Source of the DNA: Dehalobacterium formicoaceticum
GTDB lineage: Bacteria > Bacillota > Dehalobacteriia > Dehalobacteriales > Dehalobacteriaceae
Reading direction: 5' to 3'
Length of the DNA: 64,000 nt
Assembly (NCBI RefSeq): GCF_002224645.1
Contig: NZ_CP022121.1
Location: 3,693,501 to 3,757,500 of the forward strand
Shown here piece after piece: positions 35,886 to 44,511 of the stretch; within the stretch, counting starts at the first letter, position 1; each line of letters opens with the position of its first letter. Under the pieces are notes generated by a model that was not told the DNA's origin, did not search any database, and saw only the letters and a program-made list of their open reading frames with translations. The translations under genes and the position numbers were made by a program.

Positions 35886-38203
35886 GTCATCCCTCCTGTT
35901 TTCGTTTTCCAAATAAATTCCGGAGTAATGGGAAAATGGTTTAAGTCCACCTGGGCCGCCGCGGAAAGAGCATTAGCCAAGGCACCGGGCATGCCGATGA
36001 CACCATGCTCTGCCAATCCCCGGGCACCGTAGGGTGCATCTACCTGGGGGGTCTCTACGAATTCCACCAGATATTCCGGATTTTCTCCAAAATGCATTAC
36101 CTTGTAGGTACGAAGACTGGTGTCCAGCACTATCCCGTCCGCCCCATATGTATATCCTTCCCGACTGCCCATGCCCAGTCCCATGCTCATCCCCCCGGTA
36201 ATAAGACCCCGGGCAGACTTGGGATTAATCACTTTTCCCACATCCATCACTGTGGCCGCCTTAACCAATCGATAGGTAAATTCCTCAGTATCATATTCCA
36301 CCTCCACTGCCTGGACACCCACGGTCCAACCCGGGCCAGGTTTACCCTTTCCCGTTTCCGGATCAAGGGGAGTAAGATGATTCATGATATAGCTTCCCCG
36401 ACCTAAAATTTGTCCGGCAATACCATTGCCGTTGGGGTACTTGTAACCATGGATCACATCGGCAAATGCCACATAAATCTCAGGATCTTCCTTCAAAAGG
36501 ACTTTTTCGTCGGCAATATCCAATTGATCCGGCGAGCATCTCATCACGGTGGCCGCTAAACTTTTCAGCTGACGGATCACGTCTTCTGCTGCCTCCAGAA
36601 CAGCCTGTCCCATCATAAAGGTGGTCATGCTGGCCACTGTCTTCCAGTGTTCCGGTGAGGTTTGGGTGTCCACATCCAGATAAACATGGATGCGATTGAC
36701 ATCCATCTTCATTTTTTCCGCCAATATCTGAGCGGCGGTAGTTTTCATCGCCGGACCTATTTCAGTTGCTCCGCAATTTAGGTTGATACTGCCGTCTGTA
36801 TTAAAACTGATAAACACTCCTGAGATAGCATCGGAGGGAGAATTAGAGGTTTTCCAAAGGCAGCTGATCCCTTTAGCCCGTACTTTGTTTCCTCCGATTT
36901 CCAAACGCATGCCTTCCTGCCAGTTTATTAATGCTTTCATTTTCTCCAGACACTGAGTTAAATCCCCCAGATTACTGGAAGTTAACTTCACCTGAGTAGG
37001 AGAGAAATTACCAGGTTTGAGGGCATTTTTCAGACGTAATTCTAAAGGATCCATTTTTAGAAGAAATGCTAATTTGTCTACCGCCCGTTCCATACAGAAG
37101 GTATATTCCCCATGGCCGAAACCTCTCAAAGAAGTGATATAGGGATGGTTGGTATAGACACAGTAAGCGTCACACCAAAGGTTTTCAATATTATAGGGGC
37201 CAGTGCAGTCAATAGCAATGGATTTAGCCATACGGGGGCCAATATCGGCATAGCCTCCGCAGTCTACCAGATAGGTAAATTCCGCTGCCTTAATGATGCC
37301 ATCTCTGGTGGCGCCTAATTTAATTTTTCCTTCCAGCCCCATACCACAGGGTGATACGGTAAAATCTTCCTCCCTAGTGTTGACGATTTTCACCGGCCTG
37401 CCTCCCACCGATTTGGAGGCCATATAGGCCAGGATCTCCAATTGGCCAGTTACCTTACCTCCAAATGCTCCGCCCACCAACGTCGTACGCACAATAACTT
37501 TTCCTTCATCAAGCTGAAAGATCTGGCTCAAATGCTTCTTGACAGAAAAAGGGGCTTGAGATGAGGTGTGAATTATGATTCTCCCGTCGGGCAAAATTTC
37601 CGCCCGGCAGTTTCTCGTCTCCATAGCCACGTGATTTACCTGGGGATGGGAGAAACTTAGTTCTACCACAGTATTACTTTCTGCCCAGCCCTTTTGCAGA
37701 TCACCTTTACGTATTTTTATATGATTATTAATGTTGGTGCCCGGTATCGACGCAATTTCCTGATTATCAGCATACTGCCCCAAGTTTTCATGAATAATAA
37801 TGGCTTCAGGCTTCATGGCATCTGACGGGGAATTCAACGCAGGAAGAGGTTCATAGTCAACTTTGATCCTTTTTACCCCTTCCATAGCCTGCCATTCATT
37901 CTCCCCAACCACCAGTGCCACCGGCTCACCAAAATAGCGTACCTTGTCCTTAGCGATAGGGGGTTGGTCAAATAAAGCTGTGCCGATCAAGACCGGGAAA
38001 TCGTTACCGGTGACTACCGCCCGAACTCCGGGGGCAGACAAAGCTTCATTAATGTCCAGGGACTTGATCTTTCCATGAGCAATGGTGCTGGTTAACATTT
38101 TTACATATAAAATACCCCGTTCATGGAAATCATTATTGTATTTCGCCCTGCCGGTGACCTTTGACCAGGATTCCTTTCTGGGTACACTGACGCCAACAGC
38201 CAT
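35882..38203 (-). CDS. Molybdenum hydroxylase, molybdopterin-binding subunit
   Basis: 773 residues, full length. Visible: N-terminal KVTGRAKYNNDF, VGGAFGGKVTGQLE (substrate-site FGGK loop), RGFGHGEYTFCMERAVDKLA and the catalytic Glu in GARGLAEHGVIGMPGAL near the C-terminus. The aerobic CO dehydrogenase AYRCSFR loop is absent, so it is a xanthine-dehydrogenase-like hydroxylase. Purine, N-heterocycle or aldehyde substrates are all possible. AGGGGGG before the ATG. No molybdenum-cofactor or purine genes are adjacent. Confidence 0.94.
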   Translation of the reverse strand: MAVGVSVPRKESWSKVTGRAKYNNDFHERGILYVKMLTSTIAHGKIKSLDINEALSAPGVRAVVTGNDFPVLIGTALFDQPPIAKDKVRYFGEPVALVVGENEWQAMEGVKRIKVDYEPLPALNSPSDAMKPEAIIIHENLGQYADNQEIASIPGTNINNHIKIRKGDLQKGWAESNTVVELSFSHPQVNHVAMETRNCRAEILPDGRIIIHTSSQAPFSVKKHLSQIFQLDEGKVIVRTTLVGGAFGGKVTGQLEILAYMASKSVGGRPVKIVNTREEDFTVSPCGMGLEGKIKLGATRDGIIKAAEFTYLVDCGGYADIGPRMAKSIAIDCTGPYNIENLWCDAYCVYTNHPYITSLRGFGHGEYTFCMERAVDKLAFLLKMDPLELRLKNALKPGNFSPTQVKLTSSNLGDLTQCLEKMKALINWQEGMRLEIGGNKVRAKGISCLWKTSNSPSDAISGVFISFNTDGSINLNCGATEIGPAMKTTAAQILAEKMKMDVNRIHVYLDVDTQTSPEHWKTVASMTTFMMGQAVLEAAEDVIRQLKSLAATVMRCSPDQLDIADEKVLLKEDPEIYVAFADVIHGYKYPNGNGIAGQILGRGSYIMNHLTPLDPETGKGKPGPGWTVGVQAVEVEYDTEEFTYRLVKAATVMDVGKVINPKSARGLITGGMSMGLGMGSREGYTYGADGIVLDTSLRTYKVMHFGENPEYLVEFVETPQVDAPYGARGLAEHGVIGMPGALANALSAAAQVDLNHFPITPEFIWKTKTGGMT

Positions 38204-38300
38204 AATTTTTCCCCCCTAACCATGTCTTATCTATCTTATTATTGCACCAATCGTGTTTTATTATGATAATCATAGCAAGAACAAGCACAGCAGTGAACTC

Positions 38301-38390
38301 GTTCAGCTAAAGCTGAACATCGGGGCCTTCAGATGGGGAATCTACCCCACCTGAAGTGAAAATAGGAGCTCCCACTTATAGAAGTGGGAG
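38301..38390. repeat. Cluster of three perfect or near-perfect hairpins; possible IS200/IS605-type end or MITE remnant
   Basis: GTTCAGCTAAAGCTGAAC (38301-38318), CTTCAGATGGGG/CCCCACCTGAAG (38328-38356) and CTCCCACTT-atag-AAGTGGGAG (38369-38390) in tandem between the Mo hydroxylase and cbiO. The last hairpin resembles the right-end hairpins of IS200/IS605 elements, but no transposase is present and no terminal repeats can be tested here. Confidence 0.4.
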
Positions 38391-38441
38391 TCTTGGAATT
38401 TGATAAAAAAAACAGCACTCAAATATGGTGCTGTTCTTACA

Positions 38442-39299
38442 TTAATTTAAACGATCCAAAACCTGCAATTGGGAAAATAAGCTCATTAATTGTTCTTTTT
38501 TTCTGGGGATGGGTGTTTCTTCTTTAATCGCCTTGTTTTTTACCAGTTCGTCAAAGACATCCAGCACCCAGGGTTTCCTCAAATTAGCCTTTCTTAACAC
38601 CTGAGCATTACGAAATATTTCCTCCGGCAATCCTTCGGCAATGATTTCTCCCTTGTTCATAACAAAAATATAGTCCGCCCAAGCATATATCTCATTTAAA
38701 TCATGACTGGATAAAATCAATGTCGCCCCCGTTTGATTAAAATCATCCAATAACTGCATCATTTCCGCACAATAATAAGGGTCCAAACCGGCGGTAGGTT
38801 CATCCAAAAAGATGACCTCCGGCTCCATAGCCAAAATACCGGCAATAGCTACTCTCTTTTTCTGTCCATGACTGAGAAAATGAGTGGGTTTATCTTTAAA
38901 ATCCCAGGTACCCGTTCTTTTTAAAGCTTGTTCTACCTTGGTACGAATTTTTTCTTCCGGCCATCCCATGTTCACCGGGCCAAAGGAAACATCCTGATAT
39001 ACGCTGGCTGAAAAAAGCTGGCTATCAGGATCCTGAAAAACAATCCCTACATTTTTGCGCAGTTCTTTCAAACTTTTGGAGTTATAATTAACTGAAGCCC
39101 CTTTATAAATGATCTTTCCTTTTTCCGGCCGATGCACGCCATTAAAATGTAAAAAGAGGGTAGATTTCCCGGCACCGTTATTCCCCACTACTCCAAACTT
39201 TTTCCCTTTCTCAAATTTCAAGGATAGATTTTTCAAGGTAACCGTGCCATCCATATAAGAAAAATTCAGGTTTTCTGCCTCTAAAATATATTCAGACAT
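38442..39299 (-). CDS. cbiO: Cobalt ECF transporter ATPase CbiO
   Basis: 285 residues. Walker A GNNGAGKST, Q-loop FQDPDSQLF (typical of CbiO/EcfA), signature LSHGQKKR, Walker B VIFLDEPTAGLD and H-loop SSHD. A C-terminal extension (about 235-285) is common in CbiO. Ten bases after cbiQ. With CbiQ it completes the cobalt uptake system whose CbiMN are encoded at 29.4-30.5 kb. Confidence 0.95.
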   Translation of the reverse strand: MSEYILEAENLNFSYMDGTVTLKNLSLKFEKGKKFGVVGNNGAGKSTLFLHFNGVHRPEKGKIIYKGASVNYNSKSLKELRKNVGIVFQDPDSQLFSASVYQDVSFGPVNMGWPEEKIRTKVEQALKRTGTWDFKDKPTHFLSHGQKKRVAIAGILAMEPEVIFLDEPTAGLDPYYCAEMMQLLDDFNQTGATLILSSHDLNEIYAWADYIFVMNKGEIIAEGLPEEIFRNAQVLRKANLRKPWVLDVFDELVKNKAIKEETPIPRKKEQLMSLFSQLQVLDRLN

Positions 39300-39309
39300 T
39301 ATTGACCTC

Positions 39310-40074
39310 CTAAATGAAAGCTAAAATAATCAGTCCAAGGTCTATCAGACTAAAAACAGCAATATTCGCCAGAGAAAAGTGATATTTGGGGTTAATCACC
39401 TTAAGTTCGCTTTCATAACCTCTGGATAATAAACAATCATATAAAGCTTTTGTTTTAAAAAATACTTTCTGGCACAGATTTCCAAAAAGGATGCCAAAAG
39501 AGTAGATCGACCGCTTAAAATTGCAATATCCCCAGCGGGAAGACTGGGCAGTGTAAATATTAAAGGCCGTTTCCACAAAAACAAAAATAAAGCGGTACAT
39601 CAACATCATCAATTCCGCAAATATCGCGGGCACCTTCATTTTTTGCAGCAGATAAATCAACTCAATCATCGGTATGGTTAAGGCAATAAAATACAGGCAA
39701 GTCACCGCGCTCAGCGCCCGCATCATAATGGAAAAGGATTGAGCCAGACTGGTTTCCGTGACACCCAGATAAAAGCGTCCCAGTTTTAGACTGGCCAACA
39801 TTCCGGCAGGATCATCAACAATGAGCACACCAATGGTCACTACGCCAATCAGCAAAAAACTCAATGGTACGAGCATCAGTTTGGCAACTACCCTCCAGGG
39901 AACACGGGCTTTAAAAACCAAAAGACCCAACATAATACCGATAATAAGCAAATGAATCAGCGGTTTATGAGCCGTGAAACAAATAACCAGAGTAGCCATG
40001 GCAAAAGCAAACTTCTCCCCAGGATGAATCCCACGCATTTTATTGGTATAAACAAATTGGTCCACATAAAACAT
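39310..40074 (-). CDS. cbiQ: Cobalt ECF transporter T component CbiQ
   Basis: 254 residues with about six membrane helices. EcfT-type coupling motifs are visible in the C-terminal half (SSRWGYCNFKRS and LSRGYESELK, an ARG-like box with Ser-Arg-Gly). First gene after cobalamin riboswitch 2 and its terminator, so it is B12-repressed. cbiM and cbiN are missing from this unit and lie 9 kb away on the same strand behind a similar riboswitch. Confidence 0.92.
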   Translation of the reverse strand: MFYVDQFVYTNKMRGIHPGEKFAFAMATLVICFTAHKPLIHLLIIGIMLGLLVFKARVPWRVVAKLMLVPLSFLLIGVVTIGVLIVDDPAGMLASLKLGRFYLGVTETSLAQSFSIMMRALSAVTCLYFIALTIPMIELIYLLQKMKVPAIFAELMMLMYRFIFVFVETAFNIYTAQSSRWGYCNFKRSIYSFGILFGNLCQKVFFKTKALYDCLLSRGYESELKVINPKYHFSLANIAVFSLIDLGLIILAFI

Positions 40075-40100
40075 GATTAACCCTCACTTATCTGCAAATG

Positions 40101-40127
40101 AAAAATCCCTCAGCCTCCAGCCAAGGG
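40101..40127 (-). terminator. Expression-platform terminator between riboswitch 2 and cbiQ
   Basis: In the minus-strand RNA CCCUUGGC pairs with GCUGAGGG (two G-U pairs) around a short loop, followed by ATTTTTC. Consistent with transcription attenuation by the upstream aptamer. Confidence 0.7.
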
Positions 40128-40187
40128 AATCCATAATGATCCTTATATAATAGTCTTCCCAGTTTCCTCTGGCGAAAACTTTTATTT

Positions 40188-40340
40188 AAGGCAGGTCTTC
40201 TGGCTCTCGTGTCATCCTCCTCCCGCACCTTCCCACCCTGAACCTACCAGGCAGTGGCATTACGGGGATTCGTCTTCGATTACAGCGGCGGATCCGCACC
40301 GGAATATACACCGGTTTCCCTATTCTCCTTAACGGCACCT
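40188..40340 (-). promoter_or_regulatory. Cobalamin riboswitch 2 (upstream of cbiQO)
   Basis: Minus strand: GGTGCC start, GGGAAACCGGTG, core GCCGCTGTAATCG and B12 box AGCCAGAAGACCTGCC. Nearly the whole 5' and 3' thirds are identical to riboswitch 1; only the peripheral arm (about 40225-40265) differs. Strong evidence for a cobalamin aptamer controlling cbiQO. Confidence 0.96.
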
Positions 40341-40364
40341 AAAATACAATATTCATTTAAATGT

Positions 40365-40393
40365 ATTTTACATCAGTAATCTCCAAAATACAA
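40365..40393 (-). promoter_or_regulatory. Putative promoter of the riboswitch 2-cbiQO transcript
   Basis: Minus strand TTGTAT (40388-40393), 17-base spacer, TAAAAT (40365-40370), about 25 bases upstream of the aptamer. Confidence 0.5.
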
Positions 40394-40495
40394 CTACTTA
40401 ATCAAATGATCTTTAATTCCTTTCACACACTTACACAAAGAAACCTGTACATATCTCCCTGTCTACAATATAAAGACCTAAAACCAATATTAATA

Positions 40496-40528
40496 ATTAA
40501 AAACTCCTTCCGAAATACAGAAGGAGTT
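40496..40528 (-). terminator. Terminator after cbiZ
   Basis: AACTCCTTC (40502-40510) pairs with GAAGGAGTT (40520-40528); on the minus strand TTTTTAATTATTAA follows. 57 bases past the cbiZ stop. Confidence 0.85.
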
Positions 40529-40584
40529 CGTGATTTCGGTAATTTCCCGAAGACAGATCTTCTACCCAAGATAAGTGAGTTTTT

Positions 40585-41277
40585 TTAACCATGAATCTCC
40601 TTATATCGGAAATACCGATGGATGGCTTCTGTCACTGATTTCCTTACAGTACGTCCGATCATACCACCTACTACAGTTGCCGTACCGGCATAGGGGAGGC
40701 TTTCCCCTTTCCCGGTCGCGGCAATGACTACCGCATCGGTAGATGTACCGGAAGCGGGTTCACCGGTAAATATATCCTTAATTTTCAGATCTTGCAGAGC
40801 CATGGTTTTAGCTTCTGTGGCCGTGATCACAGCATTGACCATGCCTCCCTCGGTCAAATTGCCATCCACAAGCAGAATGATGTTGATAGTACCCATACCC
40901 TGAAAATCCATGGGTGGAGGGGTGCCTCCCGCTGCCATGGCATTACTGGTTCCTGCAGTGACAATGGCAGTAACTGATATATCCTGATTACCTTCAGACT
41001 CCACCGCTGCATCTTTCACATGGGCAGCCGTCATCATGCCCACACATTGATCCGGTGATATTTCAATTTCTTTAATCCCCTTGGCAAGATCCTCCATAGG
41101 GTCATCCCCGGAATAACCGGATATGACCTGTTGGTTTACGACAAAATTGGGCGTATTGAATCCTCCGCCTAAGACGGAAGAATTTAATGTGATCAGTTTT
41201 TTTTCTGAACAAAGCACTAATATATTATTTTTTTCATATAACCTGATCCCCGGTACTTGAATTTCATATTCAAACAT
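40585..41277 (-). CDS. cbiZ: Adenosylcobinamide amidohydrolase CbiZ
   Basis: 230 residues. Visible: SSVLGGGFNTPNFVVN, VGMMTAAHVKDAAV, AIVTAGTSNAMAAGG, DGNLTEGGMVNAVITATEAKTMAL and GTSTDAVVIAATGKG, the conserved blocks of CbiZ. CbiZ removes the aminopropanol side chain from (pseudo)cobamides or cobinamide, producing cobyric acid for remodelling with the cell's own lower ligand. Its presence implies that this organism salvages foreign corrinoids. Controlled by cobalamin riboswitch 3 and two leader hairpins. Confidence 0.95.
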   Translation of the reverse strand: MFEYEIQVPGIRLYEKNNILVLCSEKKLITLNSSVLGGGFNTPNFVVNQQVISGYSGDDPMEDLAKGIKEIEISPDQCVGMMTAAHVKDAAVESEGNQDISVTAIVTAGTSNAMAAGGTPPPMDFQGMGTINIILLVDGNLTEGGMVNAVITATEAKTMALQDLKIKDIFTGEPASGTSTDAVVIAATGKGESLPYAGTATVVGGMIGRTVRKSVTEAIHRYFRYKEIHG

Positions 41278-41387
41278 TTTACCTCTGCACCTGCCTCAAA
41301 CCTACTGAAATCCCCTCTCAAACCTGGATTTTTTTAATATGCTTTTATATTATGTCATCGCTCCTTAAGATCTAAAAAAATTTTTCA

Positions 41388-41475
41388 GCCCGGCCCAGAT
41401 TACAAGCCGGGCAAAAAATTAAGGAGTTGTTATGGCTAAAATAATAAAACCTCATCTTCTTAAGAAAATGAGGTT
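41388..41475 (-). terminator. Two hairpins in the cbiZ leader (expression platform)
   Basis: First (41448-41475): AACCTCAT/ATGAGGTT with a T-rich tail on the minus strand. Second (41388-41412): GCCCGGC/GCCGGGC, also with a T-rich tail. Together they lie between aptamer 3 and cbiZ and are the likely attenuator. Confidence 0.7.
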
Positions 41476-41530
41476 ATAAACAATGCATACTGCGCACCCC
41501 TTTTTCCGCGAAAGGAAATTACACCTTTCG

Positions 41531-41695
41531 AACTAGGCAGGTTTCCTGACTCACATATCATCATTTTGCTTTCCTATCATGAAAATCCTTAATGGATTTC
41601 AAAGCAAAACTCCTCGTTTACAGTGGCGCGACCGTCCAGGATTTTAACCTGGTTCCCTATTACCCCTTGATGATTCTTATTCAAGGGCACCTAAT
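41531..41695 (-). promoter_or_regulatory. Cobalamin riboswitch 3 (upstream of cbiZ)
   Basis: Minus strand: GGTGCC, GGGAACCAGG, the canonical core GCCACTGTAAACG and a B12 box GTCAGGAAACCTGCC. Its sequence is clearly different from riboswitches 1 and 2 in the arms and core, so it is not part of their recent duplication. Confidence 0.96.
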
Positions 41696-41722
41696 TCCAA
41701 GTACTATTCATTTGTTTGTAAC

Positions 41723-41751
41723 ATTCTAACACCTAACCTTAAAGAAAGCAA
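41723..41751 (-). promoter_or_regulatory. Putative promoter of the riboswitch 3-cbiZ transcript
   Basis: Minus strand TTGCTT (41746-41751), 17-base spacer, TAGAAT (41723-41728), about 30 bases upstream of the aptamer and 42 bases past the nrdJ stop. Confidence 0.55.
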
Positions 41752-41792
41752 GAAATATTTCACAATATTATTCACAATCTTTTGGGCTGATC

Positions 41793-44063
41793 TTAACCAC
41801 ACTTACTATATCCGCAAGATCGGCAGAGGACGCAGCCTCCTTCATGTTCCAGATCACCTCCGCATTCCGGGCAGGTAATATCTTTCTTCTTTTCTTGTTG
41901 CTTATAAAGATTCTCAACTTCATTGGCCATATCATTCAAGTCATGACCATTGCTTTCCATCACAGCAACGTCCAAAACCTTTTCTAAAGAACGGGCGATG
42001 GCATCGGGACAAGACAAAACTCGGATATTTGTCCCTTTGGATTTACGGCTTAGGGTCGATGGGCAGCGGATTCCTTTCATTTGCTCAATCACAGCATCGG
42101 GGCTGATTCCCGATCTTAAAGCCAGTGACACCAGACGACTGGTGGCTTCCGTCTGGGAAGGGCATCCTCCCCCTTTGCCCAAATTGGTAAATACTTCACA
42201 AATTCCATTGGTGTCATAGTTCACCGTGATATATAAATTCCCACAACCGGCAATTGCCTTTTCCGTGATTCCCTGGGTGATTTCCGGACGAGGCCGAGGA
42301 GCAATCTTGCCATCACCCGAGGTACTGGACACATTTATCTGATCCGGATCGGTCACTTCACCTACATTAAGTACCTGACCCTCCCGCGACCCATCCCGGT
42401 ACACAGTCAGTCCTTTACACCCCAATTCATAAGCCAGGAAATATGCTTCTTCAATTTCTTTTACATGAGCATTTCGGGGAAAATTAATGGTTTTACTTAC
42501 GGCATTATCCGTATACTTTTGGAATGCGGCTTGCAAGCGGACATGCCAATAAGGAGAAATATCCTGAGTTGTCACAAAAATACGTTTCACCTCATCAGGA
42601 ATACCTTTAATCATGCTCACAGAACCAAGTTTTTTGACCTTTTCCATTAATTCAGGTGTATAAAAGCCTTTTTCCAAGGCAAGGCGCTTAAATACAGGAT
42701 GAACCTCCATCAGTTTGTCTTCATCCATGCAGACCTTGGTGTAGGCCACAGCAAAAAGAGGCTCAATCCCGCTGCTGCATCCGGCAATCATACTGATGGT
42801 GCCGGTGGGGGCAATGGTGGTGGTGGTGGCATTTCTCAGGGGCATGTTTTCTTTTTCCCAGCGGCTTCCATGATACTGTGGAAAAGTACCTCGATCTTGC
42901 GCCAAATTCATGGAAGCCTTCTTAGCCTCACTATTGATAAATTTCATGATCTGTTCCGCCACAGTGACAGCTTCTTCCGAATCATAAGAAATTCCCAATA
43001 AAGTTAAAAGATCGGCAAAACCCATCACCCCCAGACCGATTTTCCGGGTTTCTTTGGATCGGGCCCCGATTTCCGGTAAAGGATAGGTGTTGGCATCAAT
43101 GACGTTATCCAAAAAATGAACGGCCAGATGAACCGTTTCCTTCAGCTTTTCGTAGTCAATGCCCCGACCATCATCTTTTCCCATCCGGGCCAGGTTAATA
43201 GAACCCAGGTTACAGGACTCATTTGGCAGCAAAGGTTGCTCTCCGCATGGATTGGTGCTTTCAATTTCCCCCATATGCTGCAAAGGGTTGTCCCCGTTGA
43301 TGCGATCCAGAAAGACAATCCCCGGCTCCCCGCTTTCCCAGGCTTTTTCCACTATCAGCTTAAATACTTGGGCTGCATCCAGAACACCCATCACTTTTTT
43401 CCCAATAGGATCTCTCAGCGGATAGGTTTCTTTTTTTCTCACCGCAGCCATAAATTCCTCGGTAATACCCACACTGAGATTAAAATTTGTCAACTCCGAT
43501 TTATCTTCTTTGCATTTAATAAATTCTAAAATGTCAGGGTGGTCAACCCGAAGAATACCCATATTGGCACCCCGGCGCTTGCCTCCTTGTTTGACTGCTT
43601 CTGTAGCCGTATTAAAAACTTTCATAAAACTAATGGGACCGGAAGCTACCCCACCGGTGGAACGCACAACGGAGCCTTTTGACCGGAGCCGGCTGAAACT
43701 AAACCCGGTTCCCCCGCCGCTCTTATGGATCAATGCCGTATTCTTAACTGCCTCAAAAATCCCCTCCATCGTGTCGGGCACCGGCAAAACAAAACAAGCC
43801 GATAGCTGCCCCAATGGCAGCCCCGCATTCATCAATGTAGGGGAGTTGGGCAGAAAATCAAGGCTCGTCATCAGATGATAAAAACGATCGTGAAGTGCAG
43901 CCACCTCTTCTTCCTTAGCTCCATAAACCAGATCTATCTCCGCGATCGACTTGGCGACCCGATCAAACAACTCTTCCGTACTTTCAATTATTTCTCCTTT
44001 TTCATCTCGGTTTAAATACCGGCGCTCCAATATTGCTAAAGCATTTTCTGTTAAATCTAACAT
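41793..44063 (-). CDS. nrdJ: Class II (adenosylcobalamin-dependent) ribonucleoside-diphosphate reductase
   Basis: About 756 residues. Visible: LPNSPTLMNAG, LSACFVLPVPD, the finger-loop region STNPCGEQPLLPNESCNLGSIN with the radical and substrate cysteines, and APTGTISMIAGCSSGIEP. The C-terminal part has the TSCPD-type region (CPSQTEATSRLVSLALRSG) and a zinc ribbon (CPECGGDLEHEGGCVLCRSCGYSKCG). Converts NDPs to dNDPs using coenzyme B12, working without oxygen. The ATG at 44063 (GGGG eight bases upstream) is preferred over 44084. A B12-requiring essential enzyme next to corrinoid salvage genes fits the window's theme. Confidence 0.96.
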   Translation of the reverse strand: MLDLTENALAILERRYLNRDEKGEIIESTEELFDRVAKSIAEIDLVYGAKEEEVAALHDRFYHLMTSLDFLPNSPTLMNAGLPLGQLSACFVLPVPDTMEGIFEAVKNTALIHKSGGGTGFSFSRLRSKGSVVRSTGGVASGPISFMKVFNTATEAVKQGGKRRGANMGILRVDHPDILEFIKCKEDKSELTNFNLSVGITEEFMAAVRKKETYPLRDPIGKKVMGVLDAAQVFKLIVEKAWESGEPGIVFLDRINGDNPLQHMGEIESTNPCGEQPLLPNESCNLGSINLARMGKDDGRGIDYEKLKETVHLAVHFLDNVIDANTYPLPEIGARSKETRKIGLGVMGFADLLTLLGISYDSEEAVTVAEQIMKFINSEAKKASMNLAQDRGTFPQYHGSRWEKENMPLRNATTTTIAPTGTISMIAGCSSGIEPLFAVAYTKVCMDEDKLMEVHPVFKRLALEKGFYTPELMEKVKKLGSVSMIKGIPDEVKRIFVTTQDISPYWHVRLQAAFQKYTDNAVSKTINFPRNAHVKEIEEAYFLAYELGCKGLTVYRDGSREGQVLNVGEVTDPDQINVSSTSGDGKIAPRPRPEITQGITEKAIAGCGNLYITVNYDTNGICEVFTNLGKGGGCPSQTEATSRLVSLALRSGISPDAVIEQMKGIRCPSTLSRKSKGTNIRVLSCPDAIARSLEKVLDVAVMESNGHDLNDMANEVENLYKQQEKKKDITCPECGGDLEHEGGCVLCRSCGYSKCG

Positions 44064-44091
44064 TTTCTGTACCCCGCCAATCATCTATTTA

Positions 44092-44463
44092 TTAATTCAT
44101 GAAAGTAATATATACAACACCTGCTTCTTTTTTCCCTTTTAATAGCTCACAATGCCTTAAAACAGTAAATTGTTTTTCGATTTCTGCCAAAGGCAGCGCA
44201 AAACGCTCCACTAGTTGATCCCGGGTAACCTGTCCCTGCTCCCGGACAAATTCATAAATATTTTTCTGTAAATCAGTTAATCCTTCTGTTCCCGTTTGAC
44301 CGGTCATTTGGCGATGCATTTTAGCGCTGTGCACCGCTGCAACATCACAAGTCTTGGGAGGCTGAACTCCAGCTACGAAACAATCCTCACAAACGATTTT
44401 CCCATGCAGCTTCATTTCATCTCCTGCCGGGATTTCCACCCGGCATTTTTCACATAAAGTCAC
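44092..44463 (-). CDS. Zinc-finger (LIM-like) plus winged-helix small protein
   Basis: About 123 residues from a GTG at 44463 (AAAGGAGG seven bases upstream). N-terminal CEKCRVEIPAG...KIVCEDCF is a four-cysteine zinc motif. The C-terminal half (LTDLQKNIYEFVREQGQVTRDQLVERFALPLAEIEKQFTVLRHCELL) reads as a winged helix. Lies 28 bases upstream of nrdJ on the same strand, so probably co-transcribed. A regulatory role for nrdJ is inference; it is not NrdR (no ATP-cone). Confidence 0.8.
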   Translation of the reverse strand: MTLCEKCRVEIPAGDEMKLHGKIVCEDCFVAGVQPPKTCDVAAVHSAKMHRQMTGQTGTEGLTDLQKNIYEFVREQGQVTRDQLVERFALPLAEIEKQFTVLRHCELLKGKKEAGVVYITFMN

Positions 44464-44511
44464 CTTATTTCCTCCTTTTCTCAATAAAACTAGCCTTATT
44501 TTCTTCTATTA

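Noticed and set aside
41432-41479. 15-codon plus-strand frame (MAKIIKPHLLKKMRL) with an AAGGAG site
   Set aside because: It overlaps the attenuator hairpin of the cbiZ leader on the other strand; the ribosome-site match is likely chance.
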